DNA of 64,000 nucleotides. It comes from Pseudeuparius sepicola (Eukaryota > Arthropoda > Insecta > Coleoptera > Anthribidae). The first letter of the stretch is position 1. Each line of letters opens with the position of its first letter. Shown here piece by piece: positions 49,901 through 52,900 of the stretch. The notes under the pieces were generated by a model. It ran no database searches. It saw only the letters and a list, made by a program, of their open reading frames with translations, and was not told the origin of the DNA. Made by a program: the position numbers and the translations under genes. The stretch is from NCBI GenBank assembly GCA_963920635.1, contig OY987299.1:26924901-26988900 (forward strand), written 5' to 3'.

Positions 49901-52900
49901 ATGATTTTGATAGGATTTTAGTATCATATAGCAAGACTTGGTGCCCCGTGTCCAGATAATGCTCGTCAAGTGCAGAATAGCCCGGTTGACGTAACTGTAT
50001 ACAATGTTTGTGTTCTTTAACACGAGTTTATAAAGTACGTCCCGTTTATCCAATATACACCTGTCGACACGAGCATGGCACACGATATACGCCACTTAAG
50101 CGGTCCGTAATATTGGGACATCCGGAAGAAACTCGGATTCATTATATTCTGCCTGTGGAAGTTTCCAATCAAGATTAGTTTATTTTGTTTGTTTACACCT
50201 CAGCAGATTTTGACGTTATGTCACCTGGTCTAAGTCGCAGTTCATGTAAATGGTCTATATGCCATTATATAATAATAGTGATGGTTTGTTAGCAAACTTC
50301 CATCAATTAATACAGAACTCCATATATTTTTAAGTTTGTCGCAAGGTTAGTTTATAGGAAGGTTAGGACATTCGACGACTTGGAAGGGAAGGGGGGTGAG
50401 AGAGGCAAAGGGGGGGAAAGGCGGCAATTTAAGTTGGTAGCATTTACATGTGAATGGGCTCATATACTTCGGACAAAAATATTAATATTTTTTATCTATC
50501 GGTGGAGAATAACAAAAAAATCGACCCGTGTCTTTCATTTTTTTCATATTTGCTTTAGATTTACTGTAATTTTATAAATAATACTTTCCTGCCAAAGGTT
50601 GTGACGTAGTTGCCCTTCCTTATACAAGGGGTATTTCATAAATTTTACTGGAATTCTGATATAGTTTGTTAGCATATTATGGTATTATATTAAAATAATT
50701 TATTAAGTAAGTAACTTACTTAATAAATTATTTTAAACTTCAAATAATTTATTATTGTTAATATCTTTCAATATAATTTCAATGCAGATCATGGTAATTA
50801 ACAAAAATATTATCATTATATTAATACATTCTATACGACCCCGGCCGCCAGGTAAATGGCCATGCAAATTTGGCAATACTGCTTATCCCCGTCAAATAAA
50901 TGGTCAACTTTTATTTACGACGATTCATTTGACACTCAACGTTTGACGTGTGAGAACTTACTTATACAGTTCAAATTTGCACTGCAAGTTTGTGTTATTA
51001 TTTGAATAGTTTTTTTACATAGCAAATCGAATTTTTCAAAGTATGGAGCAAGGATTTGTGAAGGCAACATCGGACAATTTGCCATATTATGTGGTATTGG
51101 AAATGGTGTGTTCGTTTATTAAACTCGGGGGACCTCGGAGGATCGGCCATGCTTCGGCTTTGCCGCCGCGATGTTCGCCCGCTTCGCGGCCTCACGTCTA
51201 TCCCGCGCGGGATTCGCCGTCCAAATCGAAGCCGTGGGTTTACGTCCCTGCCCGCCTCTCTGGTCTCTCTGCTAAGATTGTAGAACGTTTCTTCTTTTTA
51301 GGTTCTGAACAAGGTTAGTTTTGGTTCTGAATATTTGTCATTAACAAAAAGAAAATGAAAATATCACTTTAGACATGAATTATTATTCAAACTTTACTAT
51401 AAAAAGGTAACCAATTATGGAAAGAATTAACACAACATAATTTACAGTTTATTAAGCAATAATTTACAATACAACTTAACTATTTAACTTAAATATATTT
51501 CATAAAATTAAAGGCCTCACTAAAAGGTATATTAATTAATTGATGGTTTACCCTCGAATGTATATTGAGCATTGCAAAGAATTCGTCTTATTATCCTTTC
51601 TACATGAATTGGAAGGGAAGCAATTCGTTTGCTTTTTATGTAGCGCTAAGACACAACTTCCTTTTTTGAGATAATCTTGCTTCCCACAGTTTTGAAGAAC
51701 ATCCAATTCTTACCATCACGCTCAAGCTAAAAAAAGAAAAATGTATCTTACTATTCTTATACAAAAATTATTGCAATAAAAGTTGCTCGATTAAAGTAAG
51801 AACTTAAATATAAAATAAAATTTTGAATTTATAATGAAAAGAATTGATTTACGAGTATATACAATAATATAAACTATAAATACTTAATAAGAATAAGAAA
51901 GAAATAGTGTGGACCTCCATAGCTTGGGCACTGTTCGATTGCTGTACATATGCCTAGTAAGACCTGGTCCCCCTTTTACCAACCACATATAAAAAAGCTC
52001 AAGACCGTTCAGCATAAATTCCTCAGTTTTATAAGATTCAAGTTCAACATTGATCCGTTAGCATCTTACCAGGAAATCAAATCTTTACTCAACATAAGCC
52101 CTCTTGAAGTACGAAGGAAGCGAAAAGACCTGATGAATCTTTACAATATATTGAACAACTACACCAATTCCCCACATTTACTTGCAGCGGTTGGATTGTA
52201 TGAACCACCCAGGGCTACTCATGGACAGAACTGTTTTCATGTGTCTTTCCATAGGACCAACTATGGTTTTAACTTTTTTATATCTCGACCAAGTAGACTT
52301 GCAAATGTAAACGATATTGATGACAGGTCAGGTTATTTTATTTGATGGAAGATGAAGAGGGGAGAAGGCGAGGTTGCCGGTTCTTAAATTAATGCTAACT
52401 ACGTCACAGCTATTTCATTACGTATTCAACTCAATTTTGCAACTAAACTACCGCGAAAAAAAATTTTTCTTTAGCGTTTACGGACTTTTAAAGGCGGTAT
52501 CTATCCATTGCAAAAATAAAAAAATGTGGTATACGAGCCCATTGGCGATTTAGTAACTGCCTAAATAGATAACGCTTCCAGCCATAGGCGCACACAGACG
52601 TTTTTGGCATGTACTTTGTTTATGGTGTATATTTATGTTGGTTTGGCTGTTTTCGGTTATTTTAAATGTTTGTGCAATGAAATAACGGAACTTTGTGGAG
52701 TATGTTGGTGCATCGCATTTTTGTTTTATGTTTGTGTTTTCACTTTGTTTTCGGCTTTCAATACCGGTGTTGTCCCTTTTGATATGCCATTGGCATCAAG
52801 CTGAAGGACAGCTGGTGAGAGCGGCACCGTCGCACGATGTTGCCGGTGCAAAGGGACTGCCTTTGGTTTTGTTTACGAGTGGGGGAATGTCCTAACCTTC

